Source: Parasphingorhabdus flavimaris | GTDB lineage: Bacteria; Pseudomonadota; Alphaproteobacteria; Sphingomonadales; Sphingomonadaceae | Length of the DNA stretch: 64,000 bases | Direction: 5' to 3' | Assembly: GCF_013371215.1 (NCBI RefSeq) | Contig: NZ_JABWMH010000004.1 | Coordinates: 186,001-250,000 of the forward strand | In this document: positions 36,565 through 46,425 of the stretch, in pieces | Layout: each line of letters opens with the position of its first letter | Position numbering within the stretch: position 1 is the first letter of the stretch | The notes under the pieces: model-generated | What the model was told of the DNA's origin: nothing | The model's input: only the letters and a program-made list of their open reading frames with translations | The model's database searches: none | Position numbers and translations under genes: made by a program

Positions 36565-39099
36565 TCATTCGCAGCCCAATATGGTGTCGGCCACCGTCCC
36601 CAGAGCCACGCGCGACAGACTGAAGTCGATCGGTCCGGTCGTCGCAATCTGAAACGGGGCGTCCAGCTTGCTGACATCCGCTCCGGCGGCGGCAAAACAT
36701 TTGATCGGTACGCCGACCGTTTGCCATGTCCCGACCTCGAGCGCGCTCAGAGCCGCCGGCGCAATTTGCCCTCCGCATCCCTCGCCGCAGCGCATCGACA
36801 ATTTGATCGGCGCGCTGGACTGTTGCTCATAGCGCATCGTCACCAACAGCAGGACATCACCATTGGTTTCGCGGCTGATGTCTATCGGAGCATGGGTCAC
36901 CAGCTCGATCAGTGTCGGACCGTTGCCGCTGGAGGTGAACTGCCGGGCACCTTCCTGGGTCAAATGGTCGACAGCTTTGATCTGCACCCGGCCGCCGATC
37001 GCCTCTGCCGGCGTGGTGGTGATACGCGTCCGGTCGGATTGGCCGTCGGAAACCAGCAACGACCAGGACGCGGTCGGCAGGCCCTTGTCAAAAAATGTTC
37101 CGGCGCTGGACTCCTGGCCGACGACCCCCGAATCTTCGGGCAGCATGTCAAGATCGGAGCGGCTTGCCGAGTTCAGGCCGTAGCCGAGCTCGAACAATCT
37201 CGGTCCTTTGGCGTCTGCGGTCATCGGCCAAGAGAAACTCAACTTGCCGGTAAATTCATGAGCGACTTTCCCGTATTTGTCACGGAACAGGACATCGGCG
37301 ACGCCGCCGCCTTCGGAGCCGGGCAACCAGGCGGTGACAAATGCGTCGGACGCGTTGATTTCCTCGTTGGTCCACAGCGGTCGTCCGGTGAGAAAGACCG
37401 CAACCACGGGTATATCCTGGGCCTGCAACTTGCGCATGGTCGCGAGGGGACCCTTCAGCTCCGGCTTGAGCTGGAGCGTTTTCAAATCGCCCTGGAATTC
37501 GGCATAAGGTGTCTCGCCAAAAATTACGATGGCCGCATCCGGCTTCTTCTCGAAGCTGCCATCGGGCGCGTGTCGGAGAGTGCCATTTGCTGCGCTAACG
37601 GCGTCTTCGATTCCTTGCAGGATTGATGTCGCGCCCGGGAATTTGTCGTTCCCGATACCGGTCCCCTGCCAGGTCAGCGTCCACCCTCCCGAGGCGCGGC
37701 CGATATCATCGGCACCGTCGCCTGCCACCAGGATATGGCTGCGGGGATCGAGCGGCAGAATCTGCTTGTTGTTCTTCATCAGGACCAGCGACTTGCGCAC
37801 CGCTTCGCGAGCGAGGGCGCGATGGTCAGCGCTGCCGAGCAGCTCGAAGCGCCCGGAAAAGGGACGGCTGGACGGTCGCCCGGCTTCAAAAAGCCCGGCG
37901 CGGATCTTGACCCGGAGGATATTGGCGACCGCGTCTTCCAGCCGCTCCATCGGCACGATGCCGCTTTTGGCCTGTGCCAGCAGGCTCTCGTACATCGGTT
38001 TCCACGTGTCGGGAGCCATATACATGTCGAGGCCCGCATTGATCGCCTGCGGACAGCTCGTGTTGGTGCAGCCGGAGATCTGGCCATGGGCATTCCAGTC
38101 GCTGACGATGAATCCGCCAAAGCGCATCCGCTGCTTCAGAACGTCGGTCAGCAATCCCTTGTGGCCGGTTATCTTTGCGCCGTTCCAGCTCGAAAAACTC
38201 GCCATGATCGTTTGCACGCCAGCATTGATGGCGGAAACATAGGGCGTGCCGTGGATATCCCGCAATTCGGTTTCGCTGATTCTGGCATCGCCCTGGTCAC
38301 GACCCTCATCGGTGCCGCCATCGGCGAGAAAATGTTTGGTGCTCGCCAGCACATGGGGTCCTGACAGGATCGGTCTGTCGCTAGGCTGTCCCTGCAGGCC
38401 TTCGATGAACCGTTCGACATAGCTGGCGACCAGCGCCGGGTCCTGCGAATAGCCTTCATAAGCGCGACCCCAGCGACCGTCTTGCGGAACGGTTATAGTC
38501 GGAGCAAAAGTCCATTCCATCCCGGTCGAGCGCAGTTCGAGCGCTGTGGCCTCGGCAATCTGCTGTACCAGATCCGCGTCATGCATCGCGCCGAGGCCGA
38601 CATTGTGGGGGAATATCGTTGCGCCGACGATATTGCTGTGACCGTGGACGGCATCGGTGCCCCAGATGATCGGAACAGCGGTGCGTCCGCCGCTGGTGTC
38701 GACCGACGCATCATAAAAGGCATCCGCGAGCGCCAGCCATTTTTCCGGCGCAGCAAATTCGTCATTGCCGGGAGCGGAGTTGCCGCCATTGAGGATTGAT
38801 CCGAGATGGTAGCGCCTGGCATCTTCGGGCGTGACACTGGCGATATCGGCCTGGATGACCTGGCCGACTTTTTCTTCGACGGTCATTCGCGCGATAATGG
38901 CATCGATACGCGTTTCGACCGAGGCGTCCACCGGATAGGGCCAGTCGGCTCGTGGCCAGATTTCGGGGTGGACGGTCGCCGCGGGATTGTCGTCAGCTAT
39001 TGCCGCAACCATTGTCGGAGGAGGAGCACCGACACATGCTGTCGTGACAGTCAATGCCAGCAATGAGCCGGCCAGATGGCGCTGCACTCTTAAGGTCAA
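36565..39099 (-). CDS. Glycoside hydrolase family 3 lipoprotein (exo-beta-glucosidase type)
   Basis: An 844-residue enzyme removing beta-linked glucose or xylose units from glycan ends. TTG 39099, eight bases after GGGAGGA, gives a lipoprotein signal with lipobox LTVTTAC near residue 22; longer readings displace it. The catalytic (alpha/beta)8 domain has MTVEEKVGQVIQADI, LASTKHFLADGGTDEGRDQ (Lys-His) and the nucleophile Asp in GGFIVSDWNAHG. The second domain has SLVLMKNNKQILPLD, and about 180 further residues form an ExoP-type carbohydrate-binding-like end. It should work at the cell surface or in the periplasm. Three LacI-type operators precede it. Confidence 0.93.
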   Translation of the reverse strand: MTLRVQRHLAGSLLALTVTTACVGAPPPTMVAAIADDNPAATVHPEIWPRADWPYPVDASVETRIDAIIARMTVEEKVGQVIQADIASVTPEDARRYHLGSILNGGNSAPGNDEFAAPEKWLALADAFYDASVDTSGGRTAVPIIWGTDAVHGHSNIVGATIFPHNVGLGAMHDADLVQQIAEATALELRSTGMEWTFAPTITVPQDGRWGRAYEGYSQDPALVASYVERFIEGLQGQPSDRPILSGPHVLASTKHFLADGGTDEGRDQGDARISETELRDIHGTPYVSAINAGVQTIMASFSSWNGAKITGHKGLLTDVLKQRMRFGGFIVSDWNAHGQISGCTNTSCPQAINAGLDMYMAPDTWKPMYESLLAQAKSGIVPMERLEDAVANILRVKIRAGLFEAGRPSSRPFSGRFELLGSADHRALAREAVRKSLVLMKNNKQILPLDPRSHILVAGDGADDIGRASGGWTLTWQGTGIGNDKFPGATSILQGIEDAVSAANGTLRHAPDGSFEKKPDAAIVIFGETPYAEFQGDLKTLQLKPELKGPLATMRKLQAQDIPVVAVFLTGRPLWTNEEINASDAFVTAWLPGSEGGGVADVLFRDKYGKVAHEFTGKLSFSWPMTADAKGPRLFELGYGLNSASRSDLDMLPEDSGVVGQESSAGTFFDKGLPTASWSLLVSDGQSDRTRITTTPAEAIGGRVQIKAVDHLTQEGARQFTSSGNGPTLIELVTHAPIDISRETNGDVLLLVTMRYEQQSSAPIKLSMRCGEGCGGQIAPAALSALEVGTWQTVGVPIKCFAAAGADVSKLDAPFQIATTGPIDFSLSRVALGTVADTILGCE

Positions 39100-39162
39100 T
39101 TCTATTTCCTCCCACAATATAGTACCACTCGCCGATGGCATTGTTACTGCCAATAAATATTT

Positions 39163-39178
39163 TTGACAACGTTATCAA
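39163..39178. promoter_or_regulatory. LacI-type operator 1, TTGACAACGTTATCAA
   Basis: An imperfect 16-bp palindrome with the central ACGT typical of LacI-family operators. It is the copy nearest the GH3 start and repeats almost unchanged at 39208-39223. Confidence 0.8.
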
Positions 39179-39184
39179 CAATTT

Positions 39185-39200
39185 TTGACAACCTTGTCAT
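39185..39200. promoter_or_regulatory. LacI-type operator 2, TTGACAACCTTGTCAT
   Basis: Second copy, centred 22 bp from operator 1. Its centre CCTT departs from the CG step of the other two, but both half-sites (TTGACAA, TTGTCA) are kept. Confidence 0.72.
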
Positions 39201-39207
39201 TTAGTCG

Positions 39208-39223
39208 TTGACAACGTTATCAA
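39208..39223. promoter_or_regulatory. LacI-type operator 3, TTGACAACGTTATCAA
   Basis: Identical to operator 1 and centred 23 bp from operator 2. All three copies lie on about the same face of the DNA, in the 293-bp gap between the divergent GH3 and TonB receptor genes. The remainder of that gap (39224-39392) holds the receptor's leader and a GGGAGG ribosome site. Confidence 0.8.
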
Positions 39224-39392
39224 TTTTTTGCAATTTAGAATGCGAGGTGGAATTCGTTCAGTTGTTCTGATTCCATTGGTGCATCCGGGGTGTGCAACAT
39301 AGCCCCTTAATGCCTGCGAGTCGTAACGTCCGCAGGCGCATTAGAATTAAGTGATTGCGTCAAAAAGGCGTAACATTTGGGAGGATATCAGA

Positions 39393-42300
39393 ATGATCGG
39401 TCGAAAGTTTATATCGCGGCATAGCTTGATGGCTGCGGCATCCTTATATGCAATTGGCAGCGCGAGCGTTGCGGTCGCACAGGACGCAGATGCGCAAGGC
39501 GCATCGTCTCAGAATTCAGAAAATAACGCAGCTTCCGACGACGTCATCGTCGTTACCGGGTTTCGCGCCTCGCTTGAAAATGCGCTGGCCGCCAAACGCG
39601 ATTCCAACCTGATTATCGAATCGGTTACGGCAGAAGATATCGGCAAATTCCCCGATCAGAATATCGCTGAATCGCTGCAACGTCTCCCCGGTGTCCAGAT
39701 TGACCGTGAAAATGGACAGGGCACCAAGGTGCGTATTCGTGGCCTAGAGCAGAATGTCACGCTTCTGAATGGTGATCTGTTCGTCAGCGGTCTGGAAAAT
39801 TTCAAGGTTGGCGAGGGCAATTTTGTCCGCCAGGACTCGCTGGAAGGCGTGCCCTCCGAGCTGATCGGCGGGGTGGAAGTATTTAAATCGCCCAACGCGT
39901 CCCTGCTCGAGGGTGGCCTTGGCGGGATCATCAATCTGAAGACCCGCAGTGCGCTCGACATGAAGGACGGTATCACACTTGCCGGCAACGTGCGCATGAA
40001 CAAAGGATCGGAGATCAGTGGCTGGGAGCCGACCGGCGCTGTAGTCGCCGGCTATAATTTCAACGACACATTGGGCATCATCGCTTCCTTCAGCTATGAT
40101 CAGACCAACGACCACCATAATGTTCTGGGCGGTGAAAACCGGGGCAACTGGGCCTTTGCCGACGGTCGTCGTGATCAGGCAACAACGCCGACCAACTATT
40201 ACGCACCCGAATATCGCTACATCACCGACCGCGATCAATATCGCAAGAGGTGGGGCGCATCCCTGGGGATCAACTACCGGCCAACCGATCAGCTCGAGCT
40301 GATGGTGAATTATATCCACTCGGAGCTGACGGTCGATACGCGCGAAGTGTCGCTCAAATTCCCGTTTGGCCAGGGTGAATTGCTGCAACTGCGTCCCGGA
40401 GCAAGCATCGACAGCAATGGCATTCTCCAAAGCGGAACGGTTCAGGCCAATTCGGCGGAGGCGATTTCATTCGTCGATATTTCCGATATCAAATCCGACA
40501 ATCTCCAGTTCGGCATTGATTATGACAATGGAAGCAATTTCCGCGCAAAAATTGCCGCCAATTATTCCACCGCCGACCTGATCCGTGAAGTGGCGAATAA
40601 TGATGTTCGCCAAACCGCTTATACGGTCCGGCAGAACGGTGCTGGCGGCGCCCTGGTTGATGGGGTTGCGGGTAATCCAGCGGCTCCGGCGACCTGGGAT
40701 TTCACCTATCAAAATGGGAAATTCCCGGTTTTCGGATTTGGACCCGGCACGCCGACCGACCTGTTTTCCAACCCGGCTTACGGGCTGTTCAAGTCGCATT
40801 GGGCCTTCGGTGACCGTTCGAAAGTGGACGGCCATTCGATCAAGGCGGATTTTGCCTATGACATCGACGATAGCGCAGAAAATGCAATCACGTTGAGCGC
40901 CGGTTTCCGTTATGGTCAGCGCCAGGTCGAGTTTGCATCGGGTCGTTATCTCGCGGACTATTCGGGCAGGGGTGAAATCGATGCATCGGCGATTCCCGAT
41001 GCGGAGCGGGTGCCGGGTTTCTCCTATAACTGGACGCCTTATGGATATTTCCAGGATCCGGCCATCGGTTTCAAGATTTGCGATCTGCCGGAAGCGAACA
41101 AACCTGCGGCATTTGCGGGCTGCAGCCGTTTCGGCAATTCACCTGTCGTGATTTCGCCGATCCAGTCATTTCTTTCCAATCCGGAGCGTCTGGAAACGAT
41201 CGCCAACTTTGCTGGCGGCCAAAATACTCCCGGCGGATCGCTGACGGTTCAGGACCGGGCCCAGATGACGGACGCTCTGGCCTGGATACAGGCTCTGTAT
41301 CCCGATACTCCGTTCAGCTTCTTTGAAGACCCGCTTCAGGCCTATCTCGTGAAGGAAGAAACCAAGTCTGCCTATGTAATGGCAGATATGGGCAGCCCGG
41401 ATGACCCTTATCATATCAATGTCGGGCTCCGCATCGTGAACACCAAATTGCGGGTCGACCAGAATCAGCCGTCAAACGCCGATCCGGTCTATTGGGGTAC
41501 CGATAGCTGGAATGGCGTGCTGCGTGATTTCCAGACCGATACGATAACCCAGAGCACCACGGACTTCCTGCCTAGCATCAACGCGGTGGTGGACGTGAAT
41601 GATGATTCCAAGCTGAGATTTTCCGCAGCACGGGTCGTTGCCCGCCAGAAACTGGACGATCTGGGTCGGGGTTTCTCTACCCAGTTTACGAGGGATTCCA
41701 CGGTTGGTTCACCGACAGAAAATCTGTTCCTGTTCACCAATGGCTCGCGTGGCAACGCTGCACTCGAACCGTTTCGTGCCTATCAGTTTGATCTGGCCTA
41801 CGAGCTCTATCTGGGGCGTCATGGCCTGCTCTCGGTCGGTGCATTCTGGAAAGAGGTCGACTCGTTCATTGTGACCGAAACCGTCCCGGTCTTCGTCAAT
41901 GACCAGGGCGGCGGTCGCCTGGGACCAGTCAACCAGCCGGCAAATGGAACCGGCGGTCGGGTTCGTGGCTTTGAAGTTGCGGGACAATATTCCTTCGATT
42001 TCGGACTGGGTTTTACCGGAAACTACACCTTCTCGGACACCACGACCGATGGTTCCAATGATTTCGATACCGATCTTCCGTTGCCGGGTGTTTCGAAACA
42101 TTCGTTCAACACGCAGGTCTATTTCGAAAGGGACGGCTTTGCCGCACGGGCCTCCTATACATGGCGTTCGAAGCAATATCTCGGGAACTTCGGTTTCGGC
42201 GATGGCGGGACAACACGTACACTCGGCATCTACCAGCGCTCCTATGGTCAGCTCGACGGCCAGATTTCCTATGACTTTAACGAGAATTTCGGCGTATTTG

Positions 42301-42419
42301 TCGAAGGGATCAACCTGACCAAGGCCGACCAGTCTGCCTATCTGCAATTTCCGGAACTGCCGTTCCGTTATGAATCCGGCTCTCGCAGGATTTATGTGGG
42401 CGGCAAGTTCAAATTCTAG
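39393..42419 (+). CDS. TonB-dependent receptor, Xanthomonas/Caulobacter carbohydrate type
   Basis: A 1008-residue outer-membrane receptor. ATG 39393, preceded by GGGAGG, gives MIGRKFISRHSLMAAASLY and a signal peptide ending SVAVAQ. The TonB box DVIVVTGFRASLENALAAKR, followed by the segment with SVTAEDIGKFPDQNIAESLQ, is characteristic of the TIGR01782 group that imports oligosaccharides. The barrel ends in a GGKFKF tail with terminal Phe. Lying between GH3, symporter and mannanase genes, it should take up manno- or gluco-oligosaccharides. A strong terminator follows. Confidence 0.95.
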   Translation: MIGRKFISRHSLMAAASLYAIGSASVAVAQDADAQGASSQNSENNAASDDVIVVTGFRASLENALAAKRDSNLIIESVTAEDIGKFPDQNIAESLQRLPGVQIDRENGQGTKVRIRGLEQNVTLLNGDLFVSGLENFKVGEGNFVRQDSLEGVPSELIGGVEVFKSPNASLLEGGLGGIINLKTRSALDMKDGITLAGNVRMNKGSEISGWEPTGAVVAGYNFNDTLGIIASFSYDQTNDHHNVLGGENRGNWAFADGRRDQATTPTNYYAPEYRYITDRDQYRKRWGASLGINYRPTDQLELMVNYIHSELTVDTREVSLKFPFGQGELLQLRPGASIDSNGILQSGTVQANSAEAISFVDISDIKSDNLQFGIDYDNGSNFRAKIAANYSTADLIREVANNDVRQTAYTVRQNGAGGALVDGVAGNPAAPATWDFTYQNGKFPVFGFGPGTPTDLFSNPAYGLFKSHWAFGDRSKVDGHSIKADFAYDIDDSAENAITLSAGFRYGQRQVEFASGRYLADYSGRGEIDASAIPDAERVPGFSYNWTPYGYFQDPAIGFKICDLPEANKPAAFAGCSRFGNSPVVISPIQSFLSNPERLETIANFAGGQNTPGGSLTVQDRAQMTDALAWIQALYPDTPFSFFEDPLQAYLVKEETKSAYVMADMGSPDDPYHINVGLRIVNTKLRVDQNQPSNADPVYWGTDSWNGVLRDFQTDTITQSTTDFLPSINAVVDVNDDSKLRFSAARVVARQKLDDLGRGFSTQFTRDSTVGSPTENLFLFTNGSRGNAALEPFRAYQFDLAYELYLGRHGLLSVGAFWKEVDSFIVTETVPVFVNDQGGGRLGPVNQPANGTGGRVRGFEVAGQYSFDFGLGFTGNYTFSDTTTDGSNDFDTDLPLPGVSKHSFNTQVYFERDGFAARASYTWRSKQYLGNFGFGDGGTTRTLGIYQRSYGQLDGQISYDFNENFGVFVEGINLTKADQSAYLQFPELPFRYESGSRRIYVGGKFKF

Positions 42420-42430
42420 GCTCCCTTAAC

Positions 42431-42470
42431 GCGGGCCCGTATCCGACACCGATACGGGCCCGCTCTTTTT
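42431..42470 (+). terminator. Strong intrinsic terminator
   Basis: GCGGGCCCGTATC and GATACGGGCCCGC form a perfect 13-bp stem with a 7-nt loop, followed by CTCTTTTT. It ends the receptor transcript 12 bp after the stop, so the halogenase-like gene needs its own promoter or readthrough. Confidence 0.93.
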
Positions 42471-42538
42471 CAGATTTGTTTGCCGGCCCTGAAACTGATA
42501 CGTGACAGTCTGGCCCTTGGGAGTGCGTGAAAGCTGTC

Positions 42539-44095
42539 ATGACTGACGCGAACCGGATCAGGAAAATCGCCATTGTCGGGGGCGGCACCGCCGGCTGGTC
42601 GGCAGCCTGCTTGCTGGGCCGGATCTTCGCCCGGGACGATACAGAAATCCAGTTGATCGAATCGTCCGATATTCCGACGGTCGGTGTCGGCGAGGCCACG
42701 ATCCCGCCGATATTCGAATTTCTCCAGCTGCTCGAAATCGATCCGGTCGATTTTGTCAGGGAAACCCAGGCGACGTTCAAACTGGCAATCGAATTTCGCG
42801 ACTGGTTGAAGGTCGGCCACAGCTATTGGCACCCGTTTGGCAATTTCGGGGTCACCATCGACCGGCGGCCTTTCCATCATTATTGGTGGAAGAACGAAGC
42901 GCAGGGCCATGATGACAAAGTGGCGGATTTTTGCCCCTCTATCGCGCTGGCAGAGCAGGACAAGTTTCTTTTCCCGCCAGCCGATGGCCAGTTTCCAGGC
43001 GGCGCTCTCTCTTATGCCTTGCATTTTGATGCCGGATTGGTCGCTGCCTATCTGCGCCGGATTTCCGAACAGCTCGGCATCATCCGTCTCGACCGGAAAG
43101 TGGAACGTGCGACCCTCGATGATCGCGGTCATATCGACCAGCTTCACTGCGACGACGGATCATCTGTGTCTGCAGACCTCTACATCGACTGTTCCGGATT
43201 TCGCGGACTGCTGATCGAACAAGGTCTCGATGCCGGCTATGAAGACTGGACCAACTGGCTGCCCTGTGACCGCGCGGTAGCAGTCCAAAGCGAGGCGGTC
43301 GGGCCGCGAACACCTTATACGATATCCACCGCGCGCGAAGCCGGCTGGCAATGGCGCATCCCGCTGCAGAACCGGGTCGGCAATGGCTATGTCTACTCGA
43401 GCGCTTTCATCAGCGATTCCGAAGCGCAAGCACGACTGGTGGGGTCGCTGGATGGCAAGCCTCTGGCCGACCCGCGGGTGATCGGATTTACCGCTGGCCA
43501 TCGCAAGAAATTCTGGGACGGCAATTGCGTGGCGATCGGATTGTCGGCGGGATTTCTGGAGCCGCTGGAATCCACCAGTATCCACTTGATCGTGACCGGT
43601 CTGAACCGGTTGCTGGACTATTTTCCCGATCGCAATTTCGATCCCGCGCTGCAGGCCGCCTATAATCGGGAAACATTGACCGAATACGAGCATATTCGCG
43701 ACTTTCTCATGCTCCATTATTATCCCAATCAGCGCATCGGCGAGCCCTTCTGGGATCATGTCCGCGAAGCACCGCTGCCGGACAGCCTTGCGCAGAAAAT
43801 GGAACTGTTCGGAAATAGCGGCCGGATCATCTCGCGCCGGCGCGAGCTGTTTCATGACCTGAGCTGGTTTTTTGTCGCTCGCGGCATGGGGTTGAAACCG
43901 AAAAGCTATGACCCGTTAGCGGATATCCCGGATTTTCACGATGTCCGCGATGTCATGGGACAGGTGAGCGGAGCGGTCGGTCAACTGGCCCGTGCAGCCC
44001 CTACCCATGATCAGTTTCTCGAAGCGCTGATCACGCCCGGCGATCATCGGCGCCCAACCTTCCACGCGCCTTCGAGAACAGGCTTCGGGCGCTGA
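42539..44095 (+). CDS. Flavin-dependent tryptophan halogenase family protein
   Basis: A 518-residue FAD enzyme of the PrnA/Trp halogenase family. The FAD loop IAIVGGGTAGWSAA, the catalytic Lys in QATFKLAIEFRDW, the signature Trp-x-Trp-x-Ile-Pro in AGWQWRIPLQN and the active-site Glu in GFLEPLESTSIHLI are all present, so chemistry may be intact. Starts at ATG 42539; GTG 42527 is an alternative, but its GGGAG is too close. Halogenase homologues are known beside TonB receptors in glycan loci of Xanthomonas and Caulobacter relatives, where their role is unknown. Free Trp as substrate is not implied. Confidence 0.9.
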   Translation: MTDANRIRKIAIVGGGTAGWSAACLLGRIFARDDTEIQLIESSDIPTVGVGEATIPPIFEFLQLLEIDPVDFVRETQATFKLAIEFRDWLKVGHSYWHPFGNFGVTIDRRPFHHYWWKNEAQGHDDKVADFCPSIALAEQDKFLFPPADGQFPGGALSYALHFDAGLVAAYLRRISEQLGIIRLDRKVERATLDDRGHIDQLHCDDGSSVSADLYIDCSGFRGLLIEQGLDAGYEDWTNWLPCDRAVAVQSEAVGPRTPYTISTAREAGWQWRIPLQNRVGNGYVYSSAFISDSEAQARLVGSLDGKPLADPRVIGFTAGHRKKFWDGNCVAIGLSAGFLEPLESTSIHLIVTGLNRLLDYFPDRNFDPALQAAYNRETLTEYEHIRDFLMLHYYPNQRIGEPFWDHVREAPLPDSLAQKMELFGNSGRIISRRRELFHDLSWFFVARGMGLKPKSYDPLADIPDFHDVRDVMGQVSGAVGQLARAAPTHDQFLEALITPGDHRRPTFHAPSRTGFGR

Positions 44096-44099
44096 CCGT

Positions 44100-45389
44100 T
44101 CAGGATTGCATGGGGCGCGGCAAACCGTTGCCCGCTCTGCGGAGGGGCCGGTAAAAGACCACGGTCACGCCGCAAATCAGGGATGCCAATATCATACCGG
44201 GCAGAACGGCGCCGCCCTTGAGCGTAGCATCCCCCCCGCCGGTCAGGGCCAGGCTCAGGGCGATGAATTGCGGTGCCAGCGCCTGCCCCAGTTTGCGGGC
44301 GACGTTGGACATGGCGTAGACCCGGGCGGCGCAGCCGGTTCCACCGGGCGCGGTTTCGAGATTGCGGATTGTGATCGGAACCATGGTCCAGAACATCACC
44401 GACATGCCGCAGGTCGCCGAAATTGCTATTGCCAGGATGACGGTCGCGACCGCGAGATTCTGTGCATAAAAGATCCATAATGTCACCAGGGCAGCGACGT
44501 GCAGAAGAACCGCAGAAATCAGGGTGGTTACCAGTCCGATACGCGATGACAGGGCCACCCACAGGGGCGTTGTGATCAGCAAGGCGGCGGACGGCATCAG
44601 TGCTGCCCAATAGCCCCATTGGGGATTTTGCAAATCGCGGTCGAACAGGAACAGGATTGCCTTTGCCGTTACCGTCGTGCTCAATCCGGCGACTATGATC
44701 GTTACCAGCAATCGCCGCAGTCCGCTGCTCTTTCCGACCAGTCTGAAATAATGGACAATTTCCTGGGCAGCGCGCAGGGATGATGACGGTGGCGGGGGCA
44801 CGCGCTCCCTGACCCCGAGCCAGGTGATCAGGAAACAGGGCTGTGCGAGCACGCCCAAAATCAGCGCTCCGACCAGAAAGGGTGTGTCGCCACCGGAAAC
44901 CAGAGCATAGATGGTGGCGGCTGTCAGACCGCCCAATGCGGCACCCTGCATTCTCAGACCGGTCAACTTCAGCTGTTCAGACGGATCATCGGTGATCCGT
45001 GCGGTCAGCACTGCATAGGGAATATTGCCGCAACCATAGGCAAAGCGCAATCCGACATGGGTGACCGTCGCGTAGATCGCGAGATCCATTCCTTCGAGCG
45101 GGGGCGACCGGAAGGCCAGCCATAATGCGACCGCGATGAGAGGACCGCTCAGAAAAACCCACAGTCGCATCGGATATCGGTCCGCGTTGCGATCGGCCAC
45201 AGCACCGATTACCGGGTCGAAAAGCCAGTCGATTGCCGCGCCGATCAGAAATATGCCTGCGGCAACGCCCAAGGGCAAATGCAGTATCTGGATATAGAAA
45301 AACAGCAGGTAGAGTTCGATCGATTGCCAGACGAGGTTGAACCCCAGATCTCCGGAAGCATAGCTCAGACGTTCGCGGCGCCGGATCAT
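44100..45389 (-). CDS. GPH-family (melibiose-type) sugar:cation symporter
   Basis: A 429-residue inner-membrane transporter with about 12 hydrophobic segments. The N-terminus ERLSYASGDLGFNLVWQSI and GAAIDWLFDPVIGAVADRN are the signature of the GPH branch of MFS_2 transporters, which import oligosaccharides with sodium or protons. It starts 11 nt after the LacI gene's stop on the same strand, so regulator and transporter are cotranscribed, and it converges with the halogenase-like gene. It should move mannose- or glucose-containing oligosaccharides from periplasm to cytosol. Confidence 0.9.
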   Translation of the reverse strand: MIRRRERLSYASGDLGFNLVWQSIELYLLFFYIQILHLPLGVAAGIFLIGAAIDWLFDPVIGAVADRNADRYPMRLWVFLSGPLIAVALWLAFRSPPLEGMDLAIYATVTHVGLRFAYGCGNIPYAVLTARITDDPSEQLKLTGLRMQGAALGGLTAATIYALVSGGDTPFLVGALILGVLAQPCFLITWLGVRERVPPPPSSSLRAAQEIVHYFRLVGKSSGLRRLLVTIIVAGLSTTVTAKAILFLFDRDLQNPQWGYWAALMPSAALLITTPLWVALSSRIGLVTTLISAVLLHVAALVTLWIFYAQNLAVATVILAIAISATCGMSVMFWTMVPITIRNLETAPGGTGCAARVYAMSNVARKLGQALAPQFIALSLALTGGGDATLKGGAVLPGMILASLICGVTVVFYRPLRRAGNGLPRPMQS

Positions 45390-45399
45390 GGCCGGATCC

Positions 45400-46425
45400 T
45401 CACAGGACTGCAGGTGCCGCCGTCGATTCCCGGATGATCAATTCGCATGGCTGCGTTTCCAGCATGGTAAACGGCTTGTTCTCGAGCTTTGCGATCAAGG
45501 CATCGGTCGCGTCGCGGGCCATGTCATATACCGGCTGATGAACCGTGGTAATCCGCGGCCACACAATCTGGGCGATCGCACTGTCATCGAAGCCGGAAAT
45601 GGACAGGTCGTCGGGTACCTTCAGGCCGAGATCACGCGCTGCCATGATTGCCGCCGCCGCCATGTCATCATTCTGGGCAAATATGGCGGTCGGTCGATCC
45701 GGGCGATCCAGCAATTTACGGGCAGCGGCGAGGCCGGATTCATAAGTGTAGAAGCCCTGCTCGACCAGATCGGGCGAATGGGACACTCCGGCGGCTTTCA
45801 GGGCATCCAGAAAACCGGTCAATCTTGCCCCGCTGGACGGATGGGTAGGGTCACCCTTGATGACGCCGATGCGGGTGTGACCGAGGCTGAGCAGATATTC
45901 GGTCATCTTCCGCGACGCGTCGACATCGTCGGTCGTCCGGCTGGGCCCAATGTCGAGAGACTGGGTGGGAGCGATACGCGAGAAGGGGAAATCGTTCTGC
46001 CGAAGCTCGCTCAGGATTCCCGGATGATCGGAGGCGGGTGGCGAGAGGATGACGCCATCGAGAGCCGCCGCCCGCAAGACGCTCATTATCTTTCCCGCGA
46101 CCTCGACCACGGATTCCACTGGCAGCACGAGCAAGCGGTATTTCTCTCCGTGCAGCCGATCGAGCGCCCCGTTCTGCAGCTCCACGACATAGTTCGGGCT
46201 GGGGTTTTCGTATATCAGGCCGAGCAGATAGGATCGTCGTCCGACCAGGCCGCGGGCCATGATATTGGGATGATAATCCAGTTCGGCTGCCGCCTTGAGA
46301 ACCTTGTCACGCAATATTTTCCGAACATGCGGTTCGTCGTTGAACACTCTCGAGACGGTTTTGGTGGAGACATTTGCGGCCGTTGCGACGTCGATGATTG
46401 TGGCCCGCTTTCTGGAATCTTTCAT
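45400..46425 (-). CDS. LacI family transcriptional regulator
   Basis: A 341-residue repressor. The helix-turn-helix ATIIDVATAANVSTKTVSRV and hinge AAAELDYHPNIMARGL lie at residues 8-60, and the periplasmic-binding-like effector domain follows (SYLLGLIYENPSPNYV). ATG 46425 was chosen; the frame is open to a TTG at 46467. It should bind the TTGACAAC-type palindromes upstream of the GH3 and receptor genes and respond to a mannan- or glucan-derived sugar. A TGACAACG half-site at 46558-46565, between it and the GH5 gene, may be a further contact. Confidence 0.93.
   Translation of the reverse strand: MKDSRKRATIIDVATAANVSTKTVSRVFNDEPHVRKILRDKVLKAAAELDYHPNIMARGLVGRRSYLLGLIYENPSPNYVVELQNGALDRLHGEKYRLLVLPVESVVEVAGKIMSVLRAAALDGVILSPPASDHPGILSELRQNDFPFSRIAPTQSLDIGPSRTTDDVDASRKMTEYLLSLGHTRIGVIKGDPTHPSSGARLTGFLDALKAAGVSHSPDLVEQGFYTYESGLAAARKLLDRPDRPTAIFAQNDDMAAAAIMAARDLGLKVPDDLSISGFDDSAIAQIVWPRITTVHQPVYDMARDATDALIAKLENKPFTMLETQPCELIIRESTAAPAVL

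Noticed and set aside
42539-44095. Secondary-metabolite cluster around the halogenase-like gene
   Set aside because: No polyketide, peptide or terpene synthesis genes lie nearby; the context is carbohydrate use.
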